Part shown: in pieces, positions 28,149-35,724 of the stretch
How the letters are laid out: the number at the start of each line of letters is the position of its first letter
Numbering within the stretch: position 1 is the stretch's first letter
Source: Paraburkholderia sp. C35
GTDB taxonomy: Bacteria > Pseudomonadota > Gammaproteobacteria > Burkholderiales > Burkholderiaceae
DNA: 64,000 bases
Direction of reading: 5' to 3'
Assembly: GCF_003121405.1 (NCBI RefSeq)
Contig: NZ_QBUY01000009.1
Location: forward strand, 85,730 to 149,729
Notes under the pieces: model-generated
Database searches by the model: none
The model's input: the letters and a program-made list of their open reading frames with translations, nothing else
Told to the model about the DNA's origin: nothing
Program-made: the position numbers and the translations under genes

Positions 28149-28275
28149 TACCACTATCGTTTTCCCTGGTGTTAGGCAGGAAGTCGCCGCGATCAAGTCT
28201 GCGACAGTCGCTATTTGAAGGCTTACATCGGGCAGGTAAACTTGCGGGATACAGCGCCGTCAGGTGGCGCGAACA

Positions 28276-29007
28276 ATGGACGAAGACATGAGCGACAACA
28301 CAACGACGCGGGAACGCATCACACGGAACGCAGCACAGCGGCAGGCGATTCTTGAGGAGGCCTGTCTGCTATTCATTTCGAAAGGATTTGGCGGTACCAA
28401 CATGCAGGACATCGCCGATGCCGCAGGCCTGACCAGAACTGCCGTGTACCACTACTTCAGTAGCAAGGAAGCGATGCTTGAAGCGCTGACGGAAGACGTC
28501 ACGCAGAAGGCGAGCGAGCTGGCAGCATCGATCTCGATGCGAGATGAGCTCCCAGCTGAGGAAGCGCTACAACAACTCATCATCCAGCATGCTGGACTCA
28601 TTCTTTCGTTACCTCTGCAGTTTCGCGTCGTTGAGCGCAGCGAGAGCAGCTTGCCGGAAGCTCACCGAAAAGCGGCAGAGGATGCGCGACGTGGGGTACT
28701 GGCACATTTCGTCCACGTAATCCAGCGCGGTATTCGTGAAGGCGTCTTCCGACCAATCGACGCCCACGTCGCGGCGTTCTCAATCATCGGGATGTGCAAC
28801 TGGTGCGCTTGGTGGTTTGACGCAGGTGGCGAAGTGCCGGCGCGTGAGGTGGCAACCAATATCGCGGAGCTTGGGCTTCGTGGACTGTTGAACGCCAAAA
28901 CGCCGCAAGCTCGCCCTATGAGCATCGCAGAGACTATGAACCAGTTGCGGGATGCGATGGCCGTGCTCGAGCGACAGGTGAGTCACTTGTCATCCGGCGC
29001 CACGTAG
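28276..29007 (+). CDS. TetR-family regulator of the methoxy/hydroxybenzoate regulon
   Basis: 243 aa. N-terminal TetR domain: QRQAILEEACLLFISKGFGGTNMQDIADAAGLTRTAVYHYFSSKEAML, with the helix-turn-helix near residues 40-60. C-terminal all-helical ligand domain has a TetR_C-like LILSLPLQFRVVERSESSLPE segment. ATG at 28276 is preferred (AGGTGG about 8 bp upstream); ATG at 28288 is also possible. It lies between two operons that share an operator with its own promoter, so it is the best candidate regulator of all three. TetR proteins next to aryl-CoA genes often bind the CoA thioester itself; that is a reasonable guess for the inducer. Confidence 0.92.
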   Translation: MDEDMSDNTTTRERITRNAAQRQAILEEACLLFISKGFGGTNMQDIADAAGLTRTAVYHYFSSKEAMLEALTEDVTQKASELAASISMRDELPAEEALQQLIIQHAGLILSLPLQFRVVERSESSLPEAHRKAAEDARRGVLAHFVHVIQRGIREGVFRPIDAHVAAFSIIGMCNWCAWWFDAGGEVPAREVATNIAELGLRGLLNAKTPQARPMSIAETMNQLRDAMAVLERQVSHLSSGAT

Positions 29008-29046
29008 GAGTGCTCTCCGGGAAGGGTTAACGAGAACGTCGAAAAT

Positions 29047-29075
29047 TTGACACAAGTGTCTATGCCTCGTATGAT
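29047..29075 (+). promoter_or_regulatory. Strong promoter of the CoA-ligase operon with TetR operator copy 3
   Basis: TTGACA at 29047-29052, a 17-bp spacer and TATGAT at 29070-29075, close to the sigma-70 consensus. The operator TTGACACAAGTGTCTA (29047-29062) starts on the -35 box exactly as in copies 1 and 2. The hydrolase ATG is 45 bp downstream. Confidence 0.75.
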
Positions 29076-29119
29076 CGACTCAGATCAAACGATGGTGCCG
29101 CATCGTCGCGGCAAGATAG

Positions 29120-30388
29120 ATGACCAAGACCCACACCCTGACGGCCGGCGCCACCGCTGGCTTTCTGAACACTGACTGGAATCCTAGAGATATCCCGGAA
29201 GGGGCGAAGACGACGAATGTCGTGCTTCGCACTGCGGATGGCGCCGCTACCGGAGGCTCGCTTTACGAACCTTCGACGCCGACCGACACGGTAGTGTGCG
29301 TTATGCACCCGCGCGAGTTCATGGCGTGCCACTATCTGATTCCCGACGTGGTTGGCGCGGGATACGCCGCCTGGTCACAATCGCCGCGGTCGGTAGGGAA
29401 TGACCTTCGGCTCGAGCACGAATTTGCTCTCCACGATGTCGCCGCCGGGCTGAACTATCTGAAATCGCGAGGATTTCGCCGCATCGTGCTGTTGGGTAAC
29501 TCTGGAGGCGCCGGGCTATACGCCTACTATGTACAGCAGTCCGGCTACCTGCCAGAGCAACGTGTGAGCCGAACGCCAGCTGGGAAGCCGACGCGCCTTG
29601 CGGATCTGCAGATGCCCGTTGTGGATGGTGTGGTGTTTGTCGGTCCGCATCCAGGTCAGGGGGCGCTGCTGATGAACTGTATTGATCCGTCGGTAACGGA
29701 TGAAAACAATCCGCTCGCAGTCGATCCCGCGCTAGATCCCCTCAATCCAGTGAATGGTTTCGCAGGTCCGCGCGAGACAAATTACAGCGCAGACTTCCTT
29801 GAGCGCTATCGCGCTGCACAGCGAGCACGTGTTTCGCGTATTGATGATCTTGCAAGGCAACTTATTGAGCGCCGGATGTCTGCTCGCAAGAGAGTCGCGG
29901 AAGCTGGGGCTTCAGCGACCGTCGAGGACCGTCGCGTCGCGTCTCATACCCCGATCATCAACGTCTGGCGTACCGACGCAGACCCGCGCTGTTTCGACCT
30001 CGCTATCGATCCTTCTGACCGCAAGTTCGGCTCACTGTGGGGTAGTGACCCATATCTTTCGAACTACGGTGCAGTCGGTTTTGCACGCCAATGTACACCA
30101 GAGAGCTGGTTGTCGACGTGGTCGGGCTTATCTTCCAATGCAACCCTCGAAAAGACGGCAAGCTCGATTGTGCAGCCCGTACTCGTGGTCGAGTACACGG
30201 GAGATCAAGCTTGCTTTCCGGGCGATGTTGAGAAGATTTACACATCGATCGCATCTTCGGACAAAAGGCATCTTCGCGTGCGAGGCGACCATCACGGAAG
30301 AGCCTTGTCCCCGGAAGAAGAGCCGGGTCGACTTGAGGCGGGCAAGCAGCTCGCTTCTTGGCTCAAGGAAACTTTCCCCGCTCTTTGA
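29120..30388 (+). CDS. Alpha/beta hydrolase, first gene of CoA-ligase operon
   Basis: 422 aa alpha/beta hydrolase, longer than usual because of a helical lid region (about residues 190-290). Visible: VVCVMHPREF (oxyanion strand, residues about 54-63), nucleophile elbow VLLGNSGGAG (Ser about 130), a probable acid in PVLVVEYTGDQACFPG (about 355), and the terminal catalytic His in RVRGDHHGRALSPEE (about 390). No signal peptide. In this operon it could hydrolyse the ring-cleavage product, for example maleylpyruvate to maleate and pyruvate, which would feed the maleate isomerase encoded downstream; this is inference. An esterase acting on an ester substrate before demethylation is the main alternative. 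Confidence 0.85.
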   Translation: MTKTHTLTAGATAGFLNTDWNPRDIPEGAKTTNVVLRTADGAATGGSLYEPSTPTDTVVCVMHPREFMACHYLIPDVVGAGYAAWSQSPRSVGNDLRLEHEFALHDVAAGLNYLKSRGFRRIVLLGNSGGAGLYAYYVQQSGYLPEQRVSRTPAGKPTRLADLQMPVVDGVVFVGPHPGQGALLMNCIDPSVTDENNPLAVDPALDPLNPVNGFAGPRETNYSADFLERYRAAQRARVSRIDDLARQLIERRMSARKRVAEAGASATVEDRRVASHTPIINVWRTDADPRCFDLAIDPSDRKFGSLWGSDPYLSNYGAVGFARQCTPESWLSTWSGLSSNATLEKTASSIVQPVLVVEYTGDQACFPGDVEKIYTSIASSDKRHLRVRGDHHGRALSPEEEPGRLEAGKQLASWLKETFPAL

Positions 30389-30423
30389 GCCCATCGAGAT
30401 AACATCGATTCTGGAGAATCTGC

Positions 30424-31308
30424 ATGACTGCCAACGCACAAACGCGTCAACTTACGCTCCATGGCGTCGACCATACGGCACGACCCACCTGGAAGCTTCG
30501 TGACACTGTTGAGTTTTATCGAGACAAATTAGGACTGCCACTGATACACGTGATTTCGGCACGTGGTTGGGGGCCGTCGACTCATCCCGATTTTCTCCAT
30601 TTCTTCTTCGACAGTGGCAATGGAAGCACCATCGCCTTTTTCTATTACCTTGGCTCCGACCAGCCGGGCGAGCTCAACGATCGCTCGTTGCGGGCGCCGG
30701 TACCCGAGGATCACGTGTTCGACGCCACGCACACTGCATGGATTGTTGAGGGTGAAGAGGAGCTTCACGCCTGGAAGGCGAAGCTGGAGGCGCAGGGGCT
30801 TAACGTATCAGTAGAAACGCGCCACGAAGTCATCGCATCCATTTACGTCCGCGATCCGAATGGCTATTTCATCGAATTCACCCGCAAGCTTCGCACGCTT
30901 GGTGAGCTTGACGCTGCCGATGCCGCGTTGACATTGCAGGCCGCGATGGAAGCGGAGGACCTTGCCGCTGCTGAAGGCCGCAGAGTCCTCAACATCGACG
31001 AATTCTGGGCGCGAAAGGCAACGCTGCTCAACGAGCGTGAGCATATCAATGGAAACGGTGTACGGATTTACGTCCCTCATCTTGACGAGTTTTCCTCGAT
31101 TGTTGAAGACGCTGAGAAGCGGGACGAGTGCCGTGTGGTCCGTCGGGGTGCCTACGATTGCATCGAAACTGACAAGCCGATCGAATTCCGCCGAAAGGAG
31201 TTGGCTCTGAAGCCTGCGGTCTGGTACGGCCTGTTCACGGGTGGGGTCCAAGGTCAAATTAGTACGTTCGACCGAGACCGGGTCGTCATCGCACCGGCGA
31301 CCAAGTAA
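30424..31308 (+). CDS. VOC-superfamily protein, candidate ring-cleavage dioxygenase
   Basis: 294 aa. Residues about 10-155 form two beta-alpha-beta modules of the vicinal oxygen chelate fold: VDHTARPTWKLRDTVEFYRDKLG opens module 1, THTAWIVEGEEELHAWKAKL opens module 2, and YVRDPNGYFIEF closes it. His17, His103 and Glu151 fall where extradiol dioxygenases hold their 2-His-1-carboxylate iron site. Residues about 165-294 have no recognisable domain. The operon makes a dihydroxybenzoate but has no cupin gentisate dioxygenase, so this protein may be the ring-cleaving enzyme; a glyoxalase-like or fosfomycin-resistance-like role is the alternative. 35 bp after the hydrolase, behind GGAGA. Confidence 0.72.
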   Translation: MTANAQTRQLTLHGVDHTARPTWKLRDTVEFYRDKLGLPLIHVISARGWGPSTHPDFLHFFFDSGNGSTIAFFYYLGSDQPGELNDRSLRAPVPEDHVFDATHTAWIVEGEEELHAWKAKLEAQGLNVSVETRHEVIASIYVRDPNGYFIEFTRKLRTLGELDAADAALTLQAAMEAEDLAAAEGRRVLNIDEFWARKATLLNEREHINGNGVRIYVPHLDEFSSIVEDAEKRDECRVVRRGAYDCIETDKPIEFRRKELALKPAVWYGLFTGGVQGQISTFDRDRVVIAPATK

Positions 31309-31337
31309 TTCGCGTCGATTGAAAAAGTGAGGAGACA

Positions 31338-33008
31338 ATGGCTGGCACTTTAAGCCCTATTCAGGGCGTCACTTATCCAACCGCCGCGCGTGCGGCCAGG
31401 TCGTTTGCAAACGGAGCATGGGTGGACTCGACAGTAGGGGATGCGCTGCGTGCAACCGCGCAGGCTTTTCCAGACCGTCCTGCCTTTATCAGTGATGAGC
31501 GAACAATAACCTTTCGGGAACTCGATGAAAAGACGGAGCGGCTCGCCGCTGCGCTTCTTGACCTCGGGTTGAAAACTGGTGACCGCGCGATCTTGCAGAT
31601 CGGAACGAATATCGAATCGGTCATCATTCTCGCGGCTTGCTTCAAGGCAGGGATTGTTCCTGTATGTTCACTTCCTCAACATCGGGAGGTGGAAATCGGA
31701 CAACTCGCTGAGCAGTCGAATGCGCGAGGTTATTTCGTTCAAGCTGATTTCAGCAGTTTCGATCTGGTTGGATTTGCGGCGAAGATGGTCGACCGTACCC
31801 CGAGTCTGAAATTCCTGATTGTTGCGCGAGGAACTGTGCCTGGAACGGGCGATATTGAAACGCTCGTGGCAACCATGCCGCTCGAAGCGGCAAGAAAGCG
31901 CCTCGCCGTCATCAATCTGGGTAGCCAGGACGTTCTCAGCTTCCAGCTTTCCGGAGGCACGACGGGCGTTCCGAAGATTATCCCGCGTTTTCACGCCGAA
32001 TATATCGGGCACTCAAGCGCGTGGATGAATCGCTATCGCATCACGAGCCAAAGCAGGCTTATCTACCCGCTGCCGATTGTTCATAACGCGGGGCAACTTT
32101 ATGCATTGCTGCCTCCGTTGGTGCACGGCGTGACGACCGTCCTGATGCCAAAAGCGGACGTTGTGCGCCTGCTTGAGCTGATCGAGGTACATCGTGTCAC
32201 GCACGCGTTGTCCATCGGGCCAATCGCACCGCAACTGCTTGCTTACCAGAATGTTGGCAAGCACGATTTGTCGTCGTTGCAGCTCTTCGCAACGATGAGC
32301 CGTGCGGACGCTCTCGAAGCCCACCTGGGTGTGCCGTGCTCCACCCTGTACGGCATCACGGAAGGTCTGCTGCTGGGTTCGCCGGCGGATGCTCCCGCGT
32401 TCGCCCGCCATCACACTCAAGGCGCTTCGGGTTGTCCGGACGATGAAATCCGCCTCCTGGACCCCGAAAGCGAGGCAGAGGTCGATGCAGGGCAGATGGG
32501 TGAACTTTGCTTTCGCGGCCCGTCCACTCTTGGAGGCTTTTTCGACAACCCGCAAGCCAATGCAAAGGCTTTCACGTCCGACGGCTTTTATCGTACGGGC
32601 GACATGGTCACCCGTCACGTCATCGACGGGATGACCTATGTGACGTTCGAGGGCCGTCTGCGCGATAACGTCAACCGGGGCGGAGAAAAGATTGGATGTG
32701 AAGAGGTCGAAGCCTTCGTGTGCCAGCACCCCTCTGTAGCGGACGCAAAGCTTGTCGCGATGCCCGACGAAATGTATGGCGAGAAAGGTTGCATTTTCAT
32801 CGTGACTCGACCGGGGACTGAGCTGCCAGATGTTGCGACGCTAGGGGCGTTCCTGGTCGGAAAGGGGCTAGCCAAGTACAAGTGTCCCGAGCGCGTCGAA
32901 ACAATTGACGAATTTCCCGTGACCCGGGTGGGGAAACTCGACAAGCCAGCGTTGAAAAAAATGATCACCGACATGTTGACGGTCGAGAAAGCCGAGGTCC
33001 GGACATGA
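31338..33008 (+). CDS. Aryl-acid AMP/CoA ligase, EntE-like (salicylate type)
   Basis: 556 aa adenylate-forming enzyme. P-loop FQLSGGTTGVPK (about residues 200-212), HTQGASGCPDDEIRLLD (about 360), YRTGDMV (about 420), and hinge GRLRDNVNRGGEKIGCEEVE with the catalytic C-terminal Lys in TRVGKLDKPALKKM. It is closest in my memory to EntE/DhbE, the 2,3-dihydroxybenzoate/salicylate-AMP ligases, including the HREVEIGQLAEQSNARGYFV region and the His-Asn pair (PIVHNAGQL) that contacts the ortho-hydroxyl. No carrier-protein or siderophore genes are nearby; the thioesterase and CoA-type hydroxylase beside it indicate a CoA thioester in catabolism. Overlaps the next gene by ATGA. Confidence 0.88.
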   Translation: MAGTLSPIQGVTYPTAARAARSFANGAWVDSTVGDALRATAQAFPDRPAFISDERTITFRELDEKTERLAAALLDLGLKTGDRAILQIGTNIESVIILAACFKAGIVPVCSLPQHREVEIGQLAEQSNARGYFVQADFSSFDLVGFAAKMVDRTPSLKFLIVARGTVPGTGDIETLVATMPLEAARKRLAVINLGSQDVLSFQLSGGTTGVPKIIPRFHAEYIGHSSAWMNRYRITSQSRLIYPLPIVHNAGQLYALLPPLVHGVTTVLMPKADVVRLLELIEVHRVTHALSIGPIAPQLLAYQNVGKHDLSSLQLFATMSRADALEAHLGVPCSTLYGITEGLLLGSPADAPAFARHHTQGASGCPDDEIRLLDPESEAEVDAGQMGELCFRGPSTLGGFFDNPQANAKAFTSDGFYRTGDMVTRHVIDGMTYVTFEGRLRDNVNRGGEKIGCEEVEAFVCQHPSVADAKLVAMPDEMYGEKGCIFIVTRPGTELPDVATLGAFLVGKGLAKYKCPERVETIDEFPVTRVGKLDKPALKKMITDMLTVEKAEVRT

Positions 33009-33478
33009 GCACTGCGCTGATCGCGACTGAACAGATGCTGAGCCAAGAGCCGGTCGTTATCCGCCGTCGGGTCAAGTGGGGCGAATGTGACCCTGCAGGG
33101 GTGGTGTATACCGCGGCCTTCTCGGACTATGTGATCTCGGCCGCCGAACTCTTTTACGGTGCGCTCTTCGAATCGACGCCACAGCGCGTCAAACGTGAGC
33201 ACGGCTTCGGTACTCCGACGCGCGGCCTGACGTTCGACTTCAGTCGTTCGCTGTGGCCAGACGACGACTTCGACATGACCGTTATCGTCAAGGATATCCG
33301 AACAAGGTCTTACGTGTTGGATGTCACAGGCCGCACTCTTGAGGGCGACATTGTCTTCGTCGCGTGCCTGACCCCAGTGTGCGTCGCGCGGTCGGAGAGA
33401 AAATCAATCGAGATACCTCCGTCGTTCCGTTCGGCGCTGGAGCACTACCGGCAGGCCTGCGCCGCCTCCGTCTTGTAA
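33005..33478 (+). CDS. Aryl-CoA thioesterase, 4HBT hotdog family
   Basis: 157 aa hotdog thioesterase. KWGECDPAGVVYTAAFSDYV at residues 24-43 matches the 4-hydroxybenzoyl-CoA thioesterase active-site segment (catalytic Asp29, in place of the second Asp-rich D-x-D-x-x-G pattern, is kept; the first position is Glu27). Start ATG overlaps the ligase stop, so the two are translationally coupled. It would free the hydroxylated acid from CoA after the monooxygenase acts, as in the salicylate-CoA-gentisate route. Confidence 0.88.
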   Translation: MSTALIATEQMLSQEPVVIRRRVKWGECDPAGVVYTAAFSDYVISAAELFYGALFESTPQRVKREHGFGTPTRGLTFDFSRSLWPDDDFDMTVIVKDIRTRSYVLDVTGRTLEGDIVFVACLTPVCVARSERKSIEIPPSFRSALEHYRQACAASVL

Positions 33479-33490
33479 GGAAAATGCAGC

Positions 33491-34654
33491 ATGAAAATCG
33501 TCGTCATCGGTGCCGGCCCGGCTGGCCTCTATTTCTCGCTTCTTGCAAAGAAGAGCAATCCCGAACACGAAATCCAGGTGTTCGAGCAAAACGTGAAGGG
33601 CGCCACATATGGCTGGGGGGTCGTCTTTTCGGATATCGGATTGACCTTTCTCAAAGAGGCGGATCCTGAGTTTTTCCAGGAATTCACGGCGAATCATGAG
33701 CGCTGCGACTATATGGAAGTCGTGCATCAGGACACTCATGTGCAGATACACGGCAACCATTTCTCTCGCACGGCGCGCGTTGACATGCTGAAGACGCTGC
33801 AGGACGCGTGCGAGCGGGAAGGCGTACGTGTCGAATACGGCAAGCGAATCGAGGACATCGAAAGCCTCGCTTCGCAGGTCGATCTGGTCGTCGCAGCCGA
33901 TGGCGGGAACAGCGCCGTGCGATCACAGTTCGCCGACCACTTCCGACCGACTTTCGAGAAACGTCGCAACAAGTTCGCCTGGTACGGCACGCACCAGCGG
34001 TTTCACCCTGTCTCGCTCATTTTCCGACCGAACGAACATGGCACTTTTATCGCTCACGCGTACCAGTACAGCCCACAGCTGAGCACGTTCCTCGTGGAAG
34101 TTGACCCGGACACGTGGAAGCGCGCTGGTCTCGACACGGCAAGTGAAGAAGAAAGTCGTCGTTACTGTGCGGAGGTTTTCCGTCCGGATCTGGGGTCGAA
34201 CGAGTTGCTGACCAACCGATCCCTCTGGTTCGAGGCGACCATCGTTAAGAACGAGCATTGGACGCATCGCAATATCGTTCTGCTTGGTGATGCCCTGCGT
34301 ACGGTGCACTTCTCGCTTGGCTCAGGTACGCGCATGGCGATGCAGGATGCCATCGCGCTCCATAAAGCGGTTAGCGCGCATCCAGAAAACATTCCTGCAG
34401 CTTTCGCCACGTTCGAGGAACTGCGCCGTCCTGCGTCGAAAAGCTTTCAGGGTGCTGCCAGCAAGAGTCTGGATTGGTACGAAAACGTTGACACGAAGCT
34501 TCACCTCGACCCCGTGTCGTTTGCATACGACTACATGCGCCGCACTGGTCAGGTTTCGCACGACGACCTGAAGGCGCGAGATCCGCTCTTTGCCGCCGCC
34601 TATGAAGCGACACAATCGGAGCTTACTGAGCTGGCCCAGACAACGGCCGCGTAG
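33491..34654 (+). CDS. FAD monooxygenase, salicylyl-CoA 5-hydroxylase-like
   Basis: 387 aa flavoprotein monooxygenase. It has the dinucleotide motif VVIGAGPAGLYFSLLAKK (residues 4-21), the YGWGVVFSD segment shared with salicylyl-CoA 5-hydroxylase and 2-aminobenzoyl-CoA monooxygenase/reductase, DLVVAADGGNSAVRSQ (DG motif, about 130-145), and VLLGDALRTVHFSLGSGTRMA (GD motif, about 265). It ends where the fused bifunctional homologues continue into an old-yellow-enzyme reductase; that domain is absent, so only hydroxylation of the aromatic thioester is expected, not ring reduction. Twelve bases after the thioesterase. Likely step: ortho-hydroxybenzoyl-CoA to a 2,5-dihydroxy product. Confidence 0.88.
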   Translation: MKIVVIGAGPAGLYFSLLAKKSNPEHEIQVFEQNVKGATYGWGVVFSDIGLTFLKEADPEFFQEFTANHERCDYMEVVHQDTHVQIHGNHFSRTARVDMLKTLQDACEREGVRVEYGKRIEDIESLASQVDLVVAADGGNSAVRSQFADHFRPTFEKRRNKFAWYGTHQRFHPVSLIFRPNEHGTFIAHAYQYSPQLSTFLVEVDPDTWKRAGLDTASEEESRRYCAEVFRPDLGSNELLTNRSLWFEATIVKNEHWTHRNIVLLGDALRTVHFSLGSGTRMAMQDAIALHKAVSAHPENIPAAFATFEELRRPASKSFQGAASKSLDWYENVDTKLHLDPVSFAYDYMRRTGQVSHDDLKARDPLFAAAYEATQSELTELAQTTAA

Positions 34655-34699
34655 GGATTTCCGGTCCTTTCTACGCGCAACTGATAACGAGAGATCAAG

Positions 34700-35455
34700 A
34701 TGAGCAAGAGTTTTCGCATTGGACAGATTGTTCCGAGTTCTAACACCACAATGGAGACCGAGATTCCCGCGATGTTTCGCGCGCGGGAAGCTATCCGTCC
34801 CGAACGGTTTACCTTCCATTCGAGCAGAATGCGCATGCACAAGGTGACCAAGGAAGAACTGGAGGCGATGAACCGGGAAGGTTTGCGCTGCGCAGCTGAA
34901 CTGGCCGATGCACGTGTTGACGTGATGAGCACCGCCTGCCTGGTTGCAATTATGGCCATGGGTCCGGGTTACCACCGAGAGACTGAGACGCAACTGGCTG
35001 AAATTGCGCGGGCTAATCAATGTTTCGCGCCAGTGATGACTTCGGCGGGGGCCTTGATTGATGGATTGAAGATGCTCAAGGCTCGCCGCATCTCGCTCAT
35101 GGCTCCATATATGCGTCCGTTGACTGACCTCGTGGTTAAGTACATCGAGAGCGAAGGCATTGAGGTCATTGACTCTATCAGCTTCGAGATTCCCGACAAC
35201 CTGGAAGTTGGAAAGCGCGACCCGCTTCAACTCATCAATGACGTTCGCACATTGAACACCGACGGTGCTGACGTGGTCGTTGCATCGGCATGTGTGCAGA
35301 TGCCTTCACTTCCCGCCATTGAGCGTATCCAGGACATGCTGGGCATCAGAACGGTATCTTCGGCGGTATGCACAGTCCGGCGCATGCTGGACCATCTGGA
35401 ACTGGAGCCTGTTGTTCCAGGTGCTGGTGCGCTTCTCGCGGGCACGGCTGCGTAA
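34700..35455 (+). CDS. Maleate cis-trans isomerase
   Basis: 251 aa Asp/Glu racemase-superfamily enzyme. The opening IGQIVPSSNTTMETEIP matches maleate isomerases (NicE/MaiA type), and the two catalytic cysteines are Cys80 (VMSTACLVAIM) and Cys198 (VVASACVQMPS), which attack and protonate maleate to give fumarate. The usual context is nicotinate or nicotine degradation, but no nic genes are present. In an operon that seems to make a gentisate-like compound it points to direct hydrolysis of the ring-cleavage product to maleate. Arylmalonate decarboxylase is a relative, but that enzyme lacks one of the two cysteines. Confidence 0.9.
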   Translation: MSKSFRIGQIVPSSNTTMETEIPAMFRAREAIRPERFTFHSSRMRMHKVTKEELEAMNREGLRCAAELADARVDVMSTACLVAIMAMGPGYHRETETQLAEIARANQCFAPVMTSAGALIDGLKMLKARRISLMAPYMRPLTDLVVKYIESEGIEVIDSISFEIPDNLEVGKRDPLQLINDVRTLNTDGADVVVASACVQMPSLPAIERIQDMLGIRTVSSAVCTVRRMLDHLELEPVVPGAGALLAGTAA

Positions 35456-35724
35456 GAACGACTAACATGATGCTGCCGCTAACGGTGCGCGGCGACCAGA
35501 CCGCAGAATCCGTCGGGCGCGAATGGGCTTGAATATTGTCATTCATGTCCAAGACTGCGCCGCGGGATGTGGGACTTTACGCATTGCTTTCGTGAACTGC
35601 GAGTCTAGCCTCACAAGCACCGCTTACAGATGCGGCCAGTCTTGGTGTGGGCAAGCATCGGAGCGTCAGGCGTTTCGGCGTAACGAGTTGAGTCCACTGG
35701 CTGGCATGTCTTGAGGAACTGAAA

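Noticed and set aside
31338..33008. Ligase as part of a siderophore cluster (EntE)
   Set aside because: No isochorismatase, carrier-protein, condensation-domain or uptake genes are near; thioesterase and CoA-type hydroxylase neighbours fit catabolism.
35456..35724. Possible small or decayed gene between the isomerase and thiolase genes
   Set aside because: Short frames broken by stops in all readings; a 20-codon frame after 35467 and a later 30-codon stretch look faintly protein-like but cannot be assigned.
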